64,000 nt of DNA from Nitrospina sp052156635. GTDB lineage: Bacteria > Nitrospinota > Nitrospinia > Nitrospinales > Nitrospinaceae. The position numbers and the translations under genes were made by a program. The stretch spans positions 124,001 through 188,000 of the forward strand of contig NZ_JBQKUO010000001.1 of NCBI RefSeq assembly GCF_052156635.1, given 5' to 3'. The notes under the pieces were generated by a model. The model had not been told where the DNA came from, did no database searches, and worked only from the letters and a program-made list of their open reading frames with translations. Below, piece by piece: positions 32,651-41,849 of this stretch. Each line of letters begins with the position of its first letter. Position 1 is the stretch's first letter.

Positions 32651-34477
32651 TCAGGCGATCGCCAGGAAGTTGCAGGCCTGGTAGCAGGCGTTGCAGTTGA
32701 TGCACAGGTCCATGTCGATGTGCGCCGAAACCTTCTTGGTGCCGCCGGTGATGGCGCCGGTCGGGCATGGCTTGATGCACGCGCCGCAGGCCACACAGTC
32801 TTCTTCCTTGACCACGTAGCGGTACAGGCCCGTACACATGGCCGCGTCGCAAACCTGGTCGACGATATGCCGCTCGTACTCCTTGCGGAAATACTTGAGG
32901 CCGCTGAGCACCGATTTGACCGCCGTCTCACCCAGGCCACACAGCGAAGTGACGTTGATCTCCTCGCACATCGCCTGCAGTTTGTCGAGATATTCCATTT
33001 TTCCGCGGCCTTCGGCGATGTCGTCCAGCATGTTCTTGATGAGCGTCAGCCCGATCCGGCACGGCGTGCACTTGCCGCAGGTCTCCGACTCGTTGAAGCC
33101 GATGGAAAAACGGGTGAGGTCGATGACGCAGGCCGAGTTGTCGTAGGCCGACAGGCTGGCCTGGCCCATGATGGCGCCGGCCTCGATGAGGCTTTCGTAG
33201 TCGGTCTTGGTGTCGAGTTTCTCCGGGGGCAGGAAGCCGCCGGTGACGCCGCCGATGTGCACCACCTTCAGTTCTTTCTTTTTCAGGATGCCGCCGCAGT
33301 AATCGTTGATGATCTCGCCCACGGTGGTGTTCATGTCGAACTCCATCAGCCCGGCATACTTCAGGTTGCCGGCGATGGCCCAGGTCTTGCAGCCCGGCGA
33401 GTTCTCCGGTCCCATCGACAGGTACCAGTCGGCGCCCTGTTTCATGATCTCGGTGACCGTCGCCCAGGTCTCGGCGTTGTTCAGGTTCGTCGGGTAGCCG
33501 AAGACGCCTTTATCCGCGGAGTGCGGCGGCTGGGCTTTCGGGAACGGGCGTTTGCCTTCGACGGAAGACATCAGCGCCGTCGATTCGCCACCGATGAACG
33601 CCTCCATGCCTTCATGCACGTAGAAGTCGATGCTGAAATCCGTGCCCAGAATGTTGTTGCCGAGCAGGCCGCGCTCGCGCGCCGATTCCAGCGCCATGTT
33701 GAGGCGCCGCACGGCGATGGAGTAGTCGGAGCGGGTGTAGATGATGCCGTCGGTGGCGCCGATGGCATACGCGCCGATCAGGAGGCCTTCCAGCACCTGG
33801 TGCGGACAGCCTTCCATGATGCTGCGGTCCATGTAGGACGCCGGGTTGCCCTCGTCGCCGTTGACCATGATGTATTTGCGTTCGGCCTTGGCGTTTGCCG
33901 TTTTCTCCCACTTGTCGCCGGTGAAGAATCCGCCGCCGCCCTTGCCGCGCAGACCGGATCGCCGGATTTCCTTGCGCACCTGTTCCGGCGTCATGGTGGT
34001 CATCACTTTTTTCAGCGTCTCGTAGCCGCCGACCTTGATGTATTCGTCGATACTTTCCGGATCGATGTTGCCCCCATGCTTCAACGCGACCCGCGCCTGC
34101 TTCTCCAGCGTTTCGTAATAGTCCGGCTTGGACGCGAGCCTGGCAAACGGTTTGCCGCCCAGCACGTGATCCTTGAAAATCTGCGGAACGTTCGCGACCT
34201 TCACGCGTTCGTAGGTGACGCGCGGCTGGCCCGGGACGTACACGTCCACCAGCACGTCACGGCTGCAATAACCACGGCACCCGACCTGGCCCATTTCGCA
34301 ACCGCCGCGCTCGGACAACTCCGCCGAACCCTGGTTCTCGTCGATCAGTTTCTGAAATTCCGCGTAAACGTCTTTGGCTCCCTCGGCCTGACCACTGAGG
34401 CTCATGCAGACCGTGATCTTGATGGTCCCTTTTTCCTGCTCGGTGGCCTGGGATTCTGTCGCTTCCGCAACCGTCAT
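32651..34477 (-). CDS. NuoF/HndC-like NADH-binding flavo-iron-sulfur protein with C-terminal ferredoxin domain
   Basis: 608 residues. Layout: N-terminal thioredoxin-like [2Fe-2S] domain (~17-110; CMSLSGQAEG, GGCEMGQVGCRGYC), the 51-kDa FMN/NADH domain (~160-520; GLRGKGGGGFFTGDKW, NGDEGNPASYMDRS, cluster ligands ETCGKCTPCRIG and TSLCGLG), and a C-terminal 2x[4Fe-4S] ferredoxin (CVACGACIKPCP, CINCNACYQACN). This is the HndC/HydB layout used in electron-bifurcating or NAD(P)-linked hydrogenases and formate dehydrogenases. The glycine loop and the flavin motif differ from canonical GRGGAGFPTG and ADEGxPG. No hydrogenase or nuoE/G partner lies alongside. It likely moves electrons between NAD(P)H and ferredoxin-type carriers. 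Confidence 0.9.
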   Translation of the reverse strand: MTVAEATESQATEQEKGTIKITVCMSLSGQAEGAKDVYAEFQKLIDENQGSAELSERGGCEMGQVGCRGYCSRDVLVDVYVPGQPRVTYERVKVANVPQIFKDHVLGGKPFARLASKPDYYETLEKQARVALKHGGNIDPESIDEYIKVGGYETLKKVMTTMTPEQVRKEIRRSGLRGKGGGGFFTGDKWEKTANAKAERKYIMVNGDEGNPASYMDRSIMEGCPHQVLEGLLIGAYAIGATDGIIYTRSDYSIAVRRLNMALESARERGLLGNNILGTDFSIDFYVHEGMEAFIGGESTALMSSVEGKRPFPKAQPPHSADKGVFGYPTNLNNAETWATVTEIMKQGADWYLSMGPENSPGCKTWAIAGNLKYAGLMEFDMNTTVGEIINDYCGGILKKKELKVVHIGGVTGGFLPPEKLDTKTDYESLIEAGAIMGQASLSAYDNSACVIDLTRFSIGFNESETCGKCTPCRIGLTLIKNMLDDIAEGRGKMEYLDKLQAMCEEINVTSLCGLGETAVKSVLSGLKYFRKEYERHIVDQVCDAAMCTGLYRYVVKEEDCVACGACIKPCPTGAITGGTKKVSAHIDMDLCINCNACYQACNFLAIA

Positions 34478-34926
34478 GGGGATCTCCTTTTACCTTTAGT
34501 TGCCTGTAAACTTTTTATATACGTAAGCTTTGAAAAAACAATGCAATCTGTTTGATTGGAATCCAGCCCAAGGGGTGGTTCCATTTGGGCTTTCAGGACT
34601 TCATACCATCTCACATTTTGCGAGATTTTTCCAGAAATTCTAGTGAGCCCACACCCCATTGTCAACCTAATCGGGGGCGTTTCTTCATGGAAAATCCCTA
34701 ATTTTGCCGCAACTTGCTGAAAGCCCGCCCACCTCGGACCCCCTTTTCCCCGGAACGCCTCCGATCCCGGACATAAAATAGGCGTAACCCATTAATTTTA
34801 AATAAAATTTCAGGGGTTCGAGGGAACGCGACGGCTGGACACCGGTTCGATGGGAACACACCCCCTGCAACCGGCCTGGAATCGAGAGGCGATCGCCCAC
34901 CTCATCCAAGAACGGGATCCAAAGGG
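34478..34926. other. Spacer between NuoF-like gene and lipoprotein
   Basis: No gene supported. The part near 34500-34660 is AT-richer and probably holds the leftward promoter of the NuoF-like gene; the rest shows no recognisable RNA, repeat or terminator. Confidence 0.35.
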
Positions 34927-35469
34927 TCAGGGCGCGGCGGATTCCAGTTCGTCTGCCGACACGGTGGCGAACGCGGACTTGAGGTAATTCTGCAAGGAAT
35001 CGGAAAGGGTGCGCAACTCCTGGTCGGGGATGACCTGCGACAAATAGTCCTCGATCTGCCCCCGGTACAAAACCAGTTTCCATTCTCCCCGCCCGCCGGG
35101 TTGAACAAAATTGAGGCGGACCATCTCCGTCAACCACAATTCCGTCCGCGGGTCCTGCATGCTTCCGACCAGTTGAACCTCGCCCTCGGTGTGCTTGCCC
35201 TTGTCGCCGGCCGGTTTCATGCGGAGCACCTTCACTTCGTATTGCGTCTCGAACTGCTTGTCCGCCATGTTGTACGGCGGGGCGAAGCCCAGGTCCTTGA
35301 GCTTCGCCGGATCCAGCCCGGCGATGGCCGCCTCAACGTGCTGCTTCAAGGACTCCGCTGTCGCCGCACTGGCCGCTCCGGGTTTCTCCGGCTGGCCACA
35401 GGCGGCGATCCCGATCAATATGAACGCCAGAACAAAACCCCAATTGATATGCTTCGTGAGTGCAAACAA
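34927..35469 (-). CDS. Lipoprotein of unknown function
   Basis: About 180 residues. A TTG at 35469 lies five bases after AGGAGG and is preferred; a GTG two codons earlier sits too close to it. The signal GFVLAFILIGIAAC carries lipobox IAAC. The mature domain has alpha/beta character (LKQHVEAAIAGLDPAKLKDL, FETQYEVKVLRMKP, KHTEGEVQLVGSMQDPRTELW) with no recognised family. It lies 31 bp downstream of the Vgb-like propeller gene and is likely co-transcribed with it. Confidence 0.75.
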   Translation of the reverse strand: MFALTKHINWGFVLAFILIGIAACGQPEKPGAASAATAESLKQHVEAAIAGLDPAKLKDLGFAPPYNMADKQFETQYEVKVLRMKPAGDKGKHTEGEVQLVGSMQDPRTELWLTEMVRLNFVQPGGRGEWKLVLYRGQIEDYLSQVIPDQELRTLSDSLQNYLKSAFATVSADELESAAP

Positions 35470-35500
35470 ATCCACCTCCTGAATCCACCGCTTATATTCG

Positions 35501-36559
35501 TTATGGGATCAGTTTCCCGATCTTGTTGTTGTATTTGCCACGGAAGTACATGCCCATCTCCGCGAACCACACGTTGCCGTCGGCATCCAGCGCAAGCTGG
35601 CTGGGATGCGCCTTCGGGTCGGCCAGTGGAAAAAACGCGACGCCCTCGCTCGTGCCCGGTTGCGCTTTGTCCAGGTCCAGGCGGCCGATGCTGTCGGGTC
35701 GATTGGCGGTGAACCACACGACTTGGCGCCGGTCATCGACGATGAGGTCGTGCGGCCCCTTGCGCTCGCCCAGGTGAAACTCGACGATTTCCGGGGGAGT
35801 GCCCTGTTTGAAATCCAGGTACGCCAGCTTGCTGGCGAACATCTGCGTGAACCACACCGTGCCGTCGCCGCTTTGCGTCATGCCGTGCGGCACGGATTTC
35901 TCCGGCGGCACGGTCCATTCCTCAACCTTCCCGCTTTCGGTATTCAGCCTGCCCACCTTGTTGAAAAACTTTTTGGCCCAGAACATGCCGCCCTGTGTGT
36001 ACCACACATGCGCGCCGTCCACCACCATCGCATGCGGATGCCCCTCGCCCACCGTGTATTCCTTGATGGTTCCGTCCTCCGGATTCAACCGCCCCACCTT
36101 GTTGGCGTTGAACTCGAGAAACCAGATAGAGCCGTCCGGCCCTTCCTTGATCTGGTGCGGCTCGCTGTCTTCCGTCGGGATGTCGTACTCCCTGATCTTG
36201 CCACTTGCGGGGTCGAGCCGGCCGATGCGGTTGCCCGCCATTTCAGTGAACCACACGGCGCCGTCTTCCGCCACGGTGATGTAATGCGGCTGGCTGTTGG
36301 GCTCCGGCAGTTCGAACTCGGTGATGCCGTTGGAGGTTCCGGGCCGGGTCTCGGAGGGAATGAGTCTGCCGATTCGGTTGGCGTTGATTTCGGTGAACCA
36401 CACCGTGCCGTCCGGGGCGATGGCGATGTCCGCCGGACTGCTTCCGCCCGATGGCGTAATGTATTCCTCGATGGTGACCGCCTGCGCCGCCGGTGCTGAC
36501 AACAACAAGCAAACCGCCCAGGCGTTCAGCCAGAACGAAATCGGTTTCGAACGCGTCAT
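35501..36559 (-). CDS. Exported Vgb-like (virginiamycin B lyase family) beta-propeller
   Basis: 352 residues from the ATG eight bases after GGAGG. A signal peptide ends near AAQAV. About seven propeller blades carry the recurring signature GTVWFTEINANRIGRL / GAVWFTEMAGNRIGRLDP / GSIWFLEFNANKVGRLNP / GNVWFAEMG. The fold is that of streptogramin lyase Vgb, but the catalytic environment cannot be checked by eye. Exported members are common and mostly of unknown function, so an antibiotic-lyase label would be unsafe. It pairs with the downstream lipoprotein gene. Confidence 0.88.
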   Translation of the reverse strand: MTRSKPISFWLNAWAVCLLLSAPAAQAVTIEEYITPSGGSSPADIAIAPDGTVWFTEINANRIGRLIPSETRPGTSNGITEFELPEPNSQPHYITVAEDGAVWFTEMAGNRIGRLDPASGKIREYDIPTEDSEPHQIKEGPDGSIWFLEFNANKVGRLNPEDGTIKEYTVGEGHPHAMVVDGAHVWYTQGGMFWAKKFFNKVGRLNTESGKVEEWTVPPEKSVPHGMTQSGDGTVWFTQMFASKLAYLDFKQGTPPEIVEFHLGERKGPHDLIVDDRRQVVWFTANRPDSIGRLDLDKAQPGTSEGVAFFPLADPKAHPSQLALDADGNVWFAEMGMYFRGKYNNKIGKLIP

Positions 36560-36815
36560 AACATGGTCCTCCATGTCGTTGGCGTGGGTGTGCCGTCATT
36601 ATAGTACGGATCGAGGGCGGCGGGTTTTTGAATTTCCATCCAGCCGGTGAAGCAAGGCTGTTGGTTCCCCCACCCCCGCCGCACCGGAAAAGCACTCCAC
36701 AGACAGCGTGCCCCTTTGGACACAGCCTCCGGGTTTTCCCCTTGTCTGCCTGTTTAAAATTCCATACAATCGATTCTTCATACTCCTTGAAACGTCAAAC
36801 CGATTGGACCCAACC

Positions 36816-38339
36816 ATGATCAAAACCAGTGTCAAAACGGACGATGTGCGGAAACACAAAACCGAATGCCTGATCGTGCTCTGCCCGGAGAAAAAACCCG
36901 CGGGCGTGGTGAAGGAGATCGACGGCCTGTTGAACGGGGCCATCTCCGTCGCGCACAAGGCCAAACGTTTCGAAGGCAAGCCCAACCAGACCTGCTCGTT
37001 CAACGTGATGGGACTCCTGGGCGCACAGCAGTTGATTCTGGTGGGTCTCGGCAAAACGAAGGACATCAAGGAAGAGCAACTGCGCCAGGCGGCGGGCACC
37101 GGTGTGAAACTCGCCGAAAGATCGCGGTACAAAAAGGTCGCCCTCTACCTGCCGGAAGACGATGCCGGCAAGCCGGGCAAATCGAAAAAGGACAAGTACG
37201 GCGACCCCGTCGCCCACGCGCTGGCGGAAGGCGCGCACCTCGCGCTCTACCACTTCGACGCCTACAAGCAGAAGGACGCGGACGATCCGCCCAGCCGCAT
37301 CCAGGAAATCGTGTTTCTCGTCGGGTCCAGGGCGAAGGTGCCTGCATTCCAGAAGGGCGTGCAGTCGGCGGAAAGACTGGCGGAAGCGGTCATGACCACG
37401 CGCGACCTCATGACGCATCCCGGCAACACCGCCACTCCGACGTATTTGGCCAACCAGGCGAAAAAGCTGGCGCGCCAATACAAATTCACCTGCCGCGTGC
37501 TCGAAAAGAAGGACATGCAACAGAAGAAAATGGGGGCCCTGCTGGGGGTCGCCCGCGGCAGTCACGAGCCGCCCAAGTTCATCGTCATGGAATACAACGG
37601 CGGCAAAAAAAACCAGGCCCCGGTGGTGATCGTCGGCAAGGGCATCACCTTCGACACCGGCGGCATTTCGCTGAAGCCGCCGGCAAGCATGGACGAGATG
37701 AAGTTCGACATGTCCGGCGGCGCGGTGGCCATCGGCACCCTGGCGGCCGTGGCCAGCCTGAAACTGCCGGTCAACGTGGTCGGTCTGGTTCCGGCGACGG
37801 AGAACATGCCCGGCGGTTCGGCCATCAAGCCCGGCGACATCCTCACCGCTTCCAACGGCAAGACCATCGAGGTGCTGAACACCGACGCGGAAGGACGGCT
37901 GATCCTCTCCGACGCGCTGGTGTACGCGCAGAAATACAAACCGCGTGCGGTGATCGATCTCGCCACGCTGACGGGCGCGGTGATCGTGGCCCTGGGGCAC
38001 GTCGCCACCGCGGTGGTCGGCACCGACGACAAGCTGATCCAGAACCTCATGGACTGCGGCACGGAGACGGGCGAACGCCTGTGGCAGCTGCCGCTCTATG
38101 ACGAATTCGAAAAAGCCATCAAAAGCGACATCGCCGACCTGAAAAACATCGCCGGTGCGGGCGTTGGCGCGGGCACCATCACCGCCGCCGCGTTCCTCAA
38201 ACAGTTCGTCGGCGATTTTCCGTGGGCTCACCTCGACATCGCCGGCACCGCCTGGGGATCGGAAGAAAAACCCTACGTGCCGAAAGGCGGCTCCGGTGTG
38301 GGCGTCCGCCTGCTGGTCCATTACCTGAAAAACCTCTGA
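36816..38339 (+). CDS. pepA: Cytosol aminopeptidase (leucyl aminopeptidase, M17)
   Basis: 507 residues from the ATG before IKTSVKTDDVRKHKTECLIV. The N-terminal macro-like domain (~1-170) is followed by the dimetal catalytic domain: IVGKGITFDTGGISLKPP, EMKFDMSGGAVAIG and the signature NTDAEGRLILSDAL. It removes N-terminal residues from peptides in the cytoplasm as a hexamer in known members. Length is normal. It is followed 3 bp later by a small membrane-protein gene, suggesting an operon with the next genes. Confidence 0.96.
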   Translation: MIKTSVKTDDVRKHKTECLIVLCPEKKPAGVVKEIDGLLNGAISVAHKAKRFEGKPNQTCSFNVMGLLGAQQLILVGLGKTKDIKEEQLRQAAGTGVKLAERSRYKKVALYLPEDDAGKPGKSKKDKYGDPVAHALAEGAHLALYHFDAYKQKDADDPPSRIQEIVFLVGSRAKVPAFQKGVQSAERLAEAVMTTRDLMTHPGNTATPTYLANQAKKLARQYKFTCRVLEKKDMQQKKMGALLGVARGSHEPPKFIVMEYNGGKKNQAPVVIVGKGITFDTGGISLKPPASMDEMKFDMSGGAVAIGTLAAVASLKLPVNVVGLVPATENMPGGSAIKPGDILTASNGKTIEVLNTDAEGRLILSDALVYAQKYKPRAVIDLATLTGAVIVALGHVATAVVGTDDKLIQNLMDCGTETGERLWQLPLYDEFEKAIKSDIADLKNIAGAGVGAGTITAAAFLKQFVGDFPWAHLDIAGTAWGSEEKPYVPKGGSGVGVRLLVHYLKNL

Positions 38340-38342
38340 GAC

Positions 38343-38828
38343 ATGATCGACTCCATCATCATCTTCGTTCACCTCATGTCCGCCGCCGTGGGGGTGGGGG
38401 CCAGTGTGTACTGCCTGTACCTGATCCTGCCCCGTTTCGACAAGCAGGAGGCGGGCCAGGCCATGGACGAAAATTCCATCACCTACAAACTGCTCGACGT
38501 GCTGGTGCCGACGGTGTTCGTTTCGGTGTTGTTGCTCGTCGGGTCCGGCATTTATTACCTGATGGAGAACTACACCGAGCAGGTGAACCTGAAGGACGGG
38601 TACTACAACATCCTCGGCATCAAGCTGATCTTCGTGATCGCCGCGTTTTTCCTGAGTGTGTACACCACCTTCGCCCTGCGCCCGCGCATCTCCGACCTCG
38701 ACCTCAAACCGGAGGAGGCGAAAAAGGAAGTGGGGCCGACTCTCGACACCATGCGCACGCTCAGCCAGGTGACGCTGATCACCATTGTGTTCGCCGTTTT
38801 TATGGGAATCTACCTGGCCCGGTTTTGA
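38343..38828 (+). CDS. Four-helix membrane protein
   Basis: 161 residues with four hydrophobic segments: ~3-28 (SIIIFVHLMSAAVGVGASVY), ~50-72 (LLDVLVPTVFVSVLLLVGSG), ~88-110 (ILGIKLIFVIAAFFLSVYTT) and ~138-158 (VTLITIVFAVFMGIYLA). The His in the first helix (FVHLMSAAVGVG) resembles the CopD/DUF2269 family of small, possibly haem-associated membrane proteins, but this is a loose resemblance. The start follows the pepA stop by 3 bp and the stop precedes the next ATG by 4 bp, so it is co-translated with both. Confidence 0.8.
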   Translation: MIDSIIIFVHLMSAAVGVGASVYCLYLILPRFDKQEAGQAMDENSITYKLLDVLVPTVFVSVLLLVGSGIYYLMENYTEQVNLKDGYYNILGIKLIFVIAAFFLSVYTTFALRPRISDLDLKPEEAKKEVGPTLDTMRTLSQVTLITIVFAVFMGIYLARF

Positions 38829-38832
38829 CGTC

Positions 38833-39453
38833 ATGAGCGAACGCTGGCAGGAAACCCTCTCGTTCCTTCGAAACGAAGGCGGAGCGCTGAAAAAATCGGC
38901 AATGAACCGCCACGACGCTCGTTTCTCCGACTGGCATGCGAAAGCGCAGGCTTTCGTTCAGGAATTCGCCCCGAAGAAACGGCCCGCGTTCGACGAAATC
39001 CGTTTCGCCTCCGACTTCCTTCTTTCCAAACCCGAAGACGAGCAGAAAGAAATCAACGACCGCATCGCGCTGGTGAGCGACATCGATCTGTGCTTCCAAC
39101 TCCTGGAACAGGTGGGGGAGACCGCCGAAGAAAACGCGAAGAAGGAAAAAGCGAGAAAACAGGCAGCGCCCGCCTCTGCACCGCCGCCTGCGGTCGGACA
39201 CGTGCCGCAGCGCAACGCAACTCCAGCACCCGCTTCCGCCGGCGATTTACACGCGGTGGTGGATCGCATGGATCTTTCGTCGCGCGACAAGGCGGAAATT
39301 CTGGATGAGATCGAGCGTGTCGAGCGTGCGCTATCCAAGCCGCAACCGGACTGGGATCAGATCAAGCGCGTCATCCGGTTCCTGCTCGATTTTGACCGCA
39401 CGCTGGCCATCGAGGCCATTCCGCTCATCCTCGCGCGAATGCCGAAAAGCTAG
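38833..39453 (+). CDS. Conserved hypothetical soluble protein
   Basis: 206 residues. N-terminal helical domain (~1-100), an Ala/Pro-rich linker (AAPASAPPPAVGHVPQRNAT), and a C-terminal helical domain (~140-206; LSSRDKAEILDEIERVERAL, DWDQIKRVIRFLLDFD). No catalytic motif or export signal is visible. Four-base spacing from the preceding membrane-protein gene indicates coupling. Family not recognised. Confidence 0.75.
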   Translation: MSERWQETLSFLRNEGGALKKSAMNRHDARFSDWHAKAQAFVQEFAPKKRPAFDEIRFASDFLLSKPEDEQKEINDRIALVSDIDLCFQLLEQVGETAEENAKKEKARKQAAPASAPPPAVGHVPQRNATPAPASAGDLHAVVDRMDLSSRDKAEILDEIERVERALSKPQPDWDQIKRVIRFLLDFDRTLAIEAIPLILARMPKS

Positions 39454-39513
39454 TTGTCAGTCCCCCGCATTTCCAGTACCATGACGAAGAATTACGTTTT
39501 TTGGGAGCCGCGC

Positions 39514-39840
39514 ATGACCGACACCGAATCGCAACCCACCGAGCAAACCTCCCCGTCCCAGCAGGCGGAGTTTCTCACGGAAGAAGCCCCGGCCGCACCG
39601 CATAAGACGGAAGAAGAGATCAACCTGAACGAACTGTTTCCGGACGCGGACCAGGACCTGAACGACCTGTTTCCTGAACCGGAACTGAAAACCCTGCTCA
39701 AAAAAGTCCACAAACAGAAACACGACATCGAGGTCATCAAGGACCGGTTTATGGAAGACCACGACGACTCGTCTGGAAGTGAAGACGCGGCATCGCCGGA
39801 CGAAACCGCCGGGGACACTCCTCCCCCTGACGAATCCTGA
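39514..39840 (+). CDS. Small acidic, probably disordered protein
   Basis: 108 residues from an ATG after GGGAG; earlier in-frame ATGs at 39454 and 39481 lack such a site. Very rich in Glu, Asp, Pro and Ser. A repeated short motif NELFPDADQ / NDLFPEPE sits in the middle, followed by one probable helix (LKTLLKKVHKQKHDIEVIK). Likely intrinsically disordered, with a small binding helix. It follows the 206-residue gene by 60 bp. Confidence 0.65.
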   Translation: MTDTESQPTEQTSPSQQAEFLTEEAPAAPHKTEEEINLNELFPDADQDLNDLFPEPELKTLLKKVHKQKHDIEVIKDRFMEDHDDSSGSEDAASPDETAGDTPPPDES

Positions 39841-39875
39841 TTCCTTGCTTTAATTTAAGATGATTGCCGTTCCGG

Positions 39876-40622
39876 TTACGGGTGTGCCGGCGGCGGGTTG
39901 TGGTAGGGATTTTTCATGCTTCTGGGCACGCGGTGGTTGTGCGTGGATTCGCCGCCCCGCTGGAGGCGTTTCAGCACGTTCTCCATGTGGTCGTACCCCA
40001 TCCGGTAATTGAGCGCACCGTAGGTATCCCGCGCATGCATGAAGGACTCCATCGCTTCGGCGATGCGTTCCATCTTCCAGTACAACTGGCCCAGGTTCTC
40101 GTGCACGTTGCCGAACACGCGGTTGCCCTTCTCCTCCTTCAGTACCGCGAGCGATTTCAGGTACCAGCTTTCCGACTCCTCCAGGTCCTCCATTTTGCTG
40201 TACATGTCGCCGATGTCCTTGAGCGCCGTGGCCTGCCCCAACACGTCGTTGTTCTGCGTGTGGTACTTCACAGCAGTGAGGTAGCTTTTCTCCGCCTCAT
40301 TGGAGCGGTTGGCCCACAGGTACAGGTCACCCAGCGACTCGTAGGTTCGCGCAACATGAACCCAGTCCTCCCGTTCCTCATAGATGGCGATGGCTTTCAT
40401 GTAATTGTCGGCGGCGGCGTCGAACTCGCGGTAAAAATAATTGTCCGATGCCTTGTGCAGATACGCGGCGGCGGGGTCTTTGGGTTCCTTGTAAGGATTC
40501 AGCTCGCGCGTATCGGTTTTGACCTCGACGGGAAGGTCGCGGATGATGGTGAACGGCAGTCCGAGCAGAATCAGAAACCCGAATAAAAGCGCGATCCGTT
40601 TTTTGTTCAGAAACCGGGGCAT
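39876..40622 (-). CDS. TPR protein with N-terminal membrane anchor
   Basis: 248 residues. A basic N-terminus and one hydrophobic helix (IALLFGFLILLGLPFTII) anchor or export it. Residues ~50-215 contain four TPR-type hairpins (AAAYLHKASDNYFYREFDAA, ARTYESLGDLYLWANRSNEA, ATALKDIGDMYSKMEDLEES, GNVHENLGQLYWKMERIAEA). The tail is His/Pro-rich (HNHRVPR, PYHNPPPAHP). Probably a periplasmic-facing scaffold. No functional partner is visible nearby. Confidence 0.85.
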   Translation of the reverse strand: MPRFLNKKRIALLFGFLILLGLPFTIIRDLPVEVKTDTRELNPYKEPKDPAAAYLHKASDNYFYREFDAAADNYMKAIAIYEEREDWVHVARTYESLGDLYLWANRSNEAEKSYLTAVKYHTQNNDVLGQATALKDIGDMYSKMEDLEESESWYLKSLAVLKEEKGNRVFGNVHENLGQLYWKMERIAEAMESFMHARDTYGALNYRMGYDHMENVLKRLQRGGESTHNHRVPRSMKNPYHNPPPAHP

Positions 40623-40729
40623 GCGGACTCCAGGAGGGAATCGTCACGTCGCCTCAATTATACCTTAATGGAGAGCACGGGGTCGAACGCATTCGGCCCG
40701 ATTCTGCGGGAGGTTTGATTTCTCAAAGC

Positions 40730-41830
40730 TTAGACGTTGAAGCGGAAGTGCAGGATGTCGCCGTCCTTCACGATGTACTCCTTGCCCTCGAGGCGCATTT
40801 TGCCTGCCTCTTTCACCGCGTGCTCGGACTTGTATTGCACCAGGTCGTCGAAGTGGAACACCTCGGCGCGGATGAAACCGCGTTCGATGTCGGAATGGAT
40901 CTTGCCCGCCGCCTGCGGCGCTTTCGAGTTTTTGCGCACGGTCCACGCACGGTTTTCCTTTTCGCCGACGGTGAAGAACGTGCACAGGTCCAGAAGCTGG
41001 TAACCCTCGTTGATCATGTGATGCAGGCCGGTTTCTTTCAACCCCATCTCGTCCATGAACACACGCTGTTCTTCCGGGTCGTCGATCTCCATGATCTCCA
41101 TCTCCAGCTTGCCCGCCAGCACCACCACCGGCGCGCCTTCCTTCTCCGCGATCTCTTTCGTCGCCTTCACGTGCGGGTTGTCGTCGGTGCCGGTGGGGTC
41201 GTCGATGTTGCAAACGTAGAGCACCGGCTTGGTGGTGAGCAGGTTGAGCGATTTGACGAAACGTTCCTCCTGCACCGTGGACAGCGGCAGGAATCGTGCG
41301 GGCTTCTCCTCTTCCAGCGTGCCCATCAGTTTCTGGATCAGCTCCAGCTGCCACTTGGCGTCCTTGTCACCGCTCTTGGCGGTCTTCTCCAGTTTCACCG
41401 TGCGTTTTTCCAGCGTTTCCATGTCGGCGACGATCAACTCCATGTTGATGACGTCGATGTCATACGCCGGGTCCACCTCGGGATGCACGTGCATGACATT
41501 GGGGTCGTCGAAGCAGCGGACGATGTGGGCGATGGCGTCCACCTCGCGGATGTTGCCCAGGAACTTGTTGCCGAGTCCTTCACCGCGCGACGAGCCCTTC
41601 ACCAGTCCGGCGATGTCCACGAACTGGAGCGTCGTCGGCGTTTTCTTTTTCGCTTCCACCAGCTGGTTGATGGTTTCGAGACGCGGATCGGGCACCTCCA
41701 CCACACCGACGTTGGCCTCCACCGTGGTGAAGGCGTAACTGCCGGACTCCGCCTGGGTTTTGGTGAGGGCGTTGAAGATGACCGATTTGCCGACGTTGGG
41801 CAGGCCGACCAGGCCACAGGTGAATCCCAT
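40730..41830 (-). CDS. ychF: Redox-responsive OBG-type ATPase/GTPase YchF
   Basis: 366 residues. P-loop GLPNVGKS at ~9-16, G3-type DIAGLVKGSSRGEGLGN, the altered NKxD-equivalent CNIDDP typical of YchF (which prefers ATP), a coiled-coil insertion, and the C-terminal TGS domain ending EGKEYIVKDGDILHFRFNV. It binds ribosomes and is linked to stress responses in known bacteria. Length is canonical. It is 19 bp downstream of the transporter gene and may share its transcript. Confidence 0.97.
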   Translation of the reverse strand: MGFTCGLVGLPNVGKSVIFNALTKTQAESGSYAFTTVEANVGVVEVPDPRLETINQLVEAKKKTPTTLQFVDIAGLVKGSSRGEGLGNKFLGNIREVDAIAHIVRCFDDPNVMHVHPEVDPAYDIDVINMELIVADMETLEKRTVKLEKTAKSGDKDAKWQLELIQKLMGTLEEEKPARFLPLSTVQEERFVKSLNLLTTKPVLYVCNIDDPTGTDDNPHVKATKEIAEKEGAPVVVLAGKLEMEIMEIDDPEEQRVFMDEMGLKETGLHHMINEGYQLLDLCTFFTVGEKENRAWTVRKNSKAPQAAGKIHSDIERGFIRAEVFHFDDLVQYKSEHAVKEAGKMRLEGKEYIVKDGDILHFRFNV

Positions 41831-41849
41831 AATGCGAGTGTCTCCGTTT

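Noticed and set aside
35501..36559. Calling the propeller a streptogramin-resistance lyase
   Set aside because: The repeats fit the Vgb fold, but exported homologues are numerous and not known to act on antibiotics.
36795..38834. 679-codon minus-strand frame across pepA
   Set aside because: His/Gln/Val/Arg-rich antisense shadow; pepA and the following gene on the + strand are clearly real.
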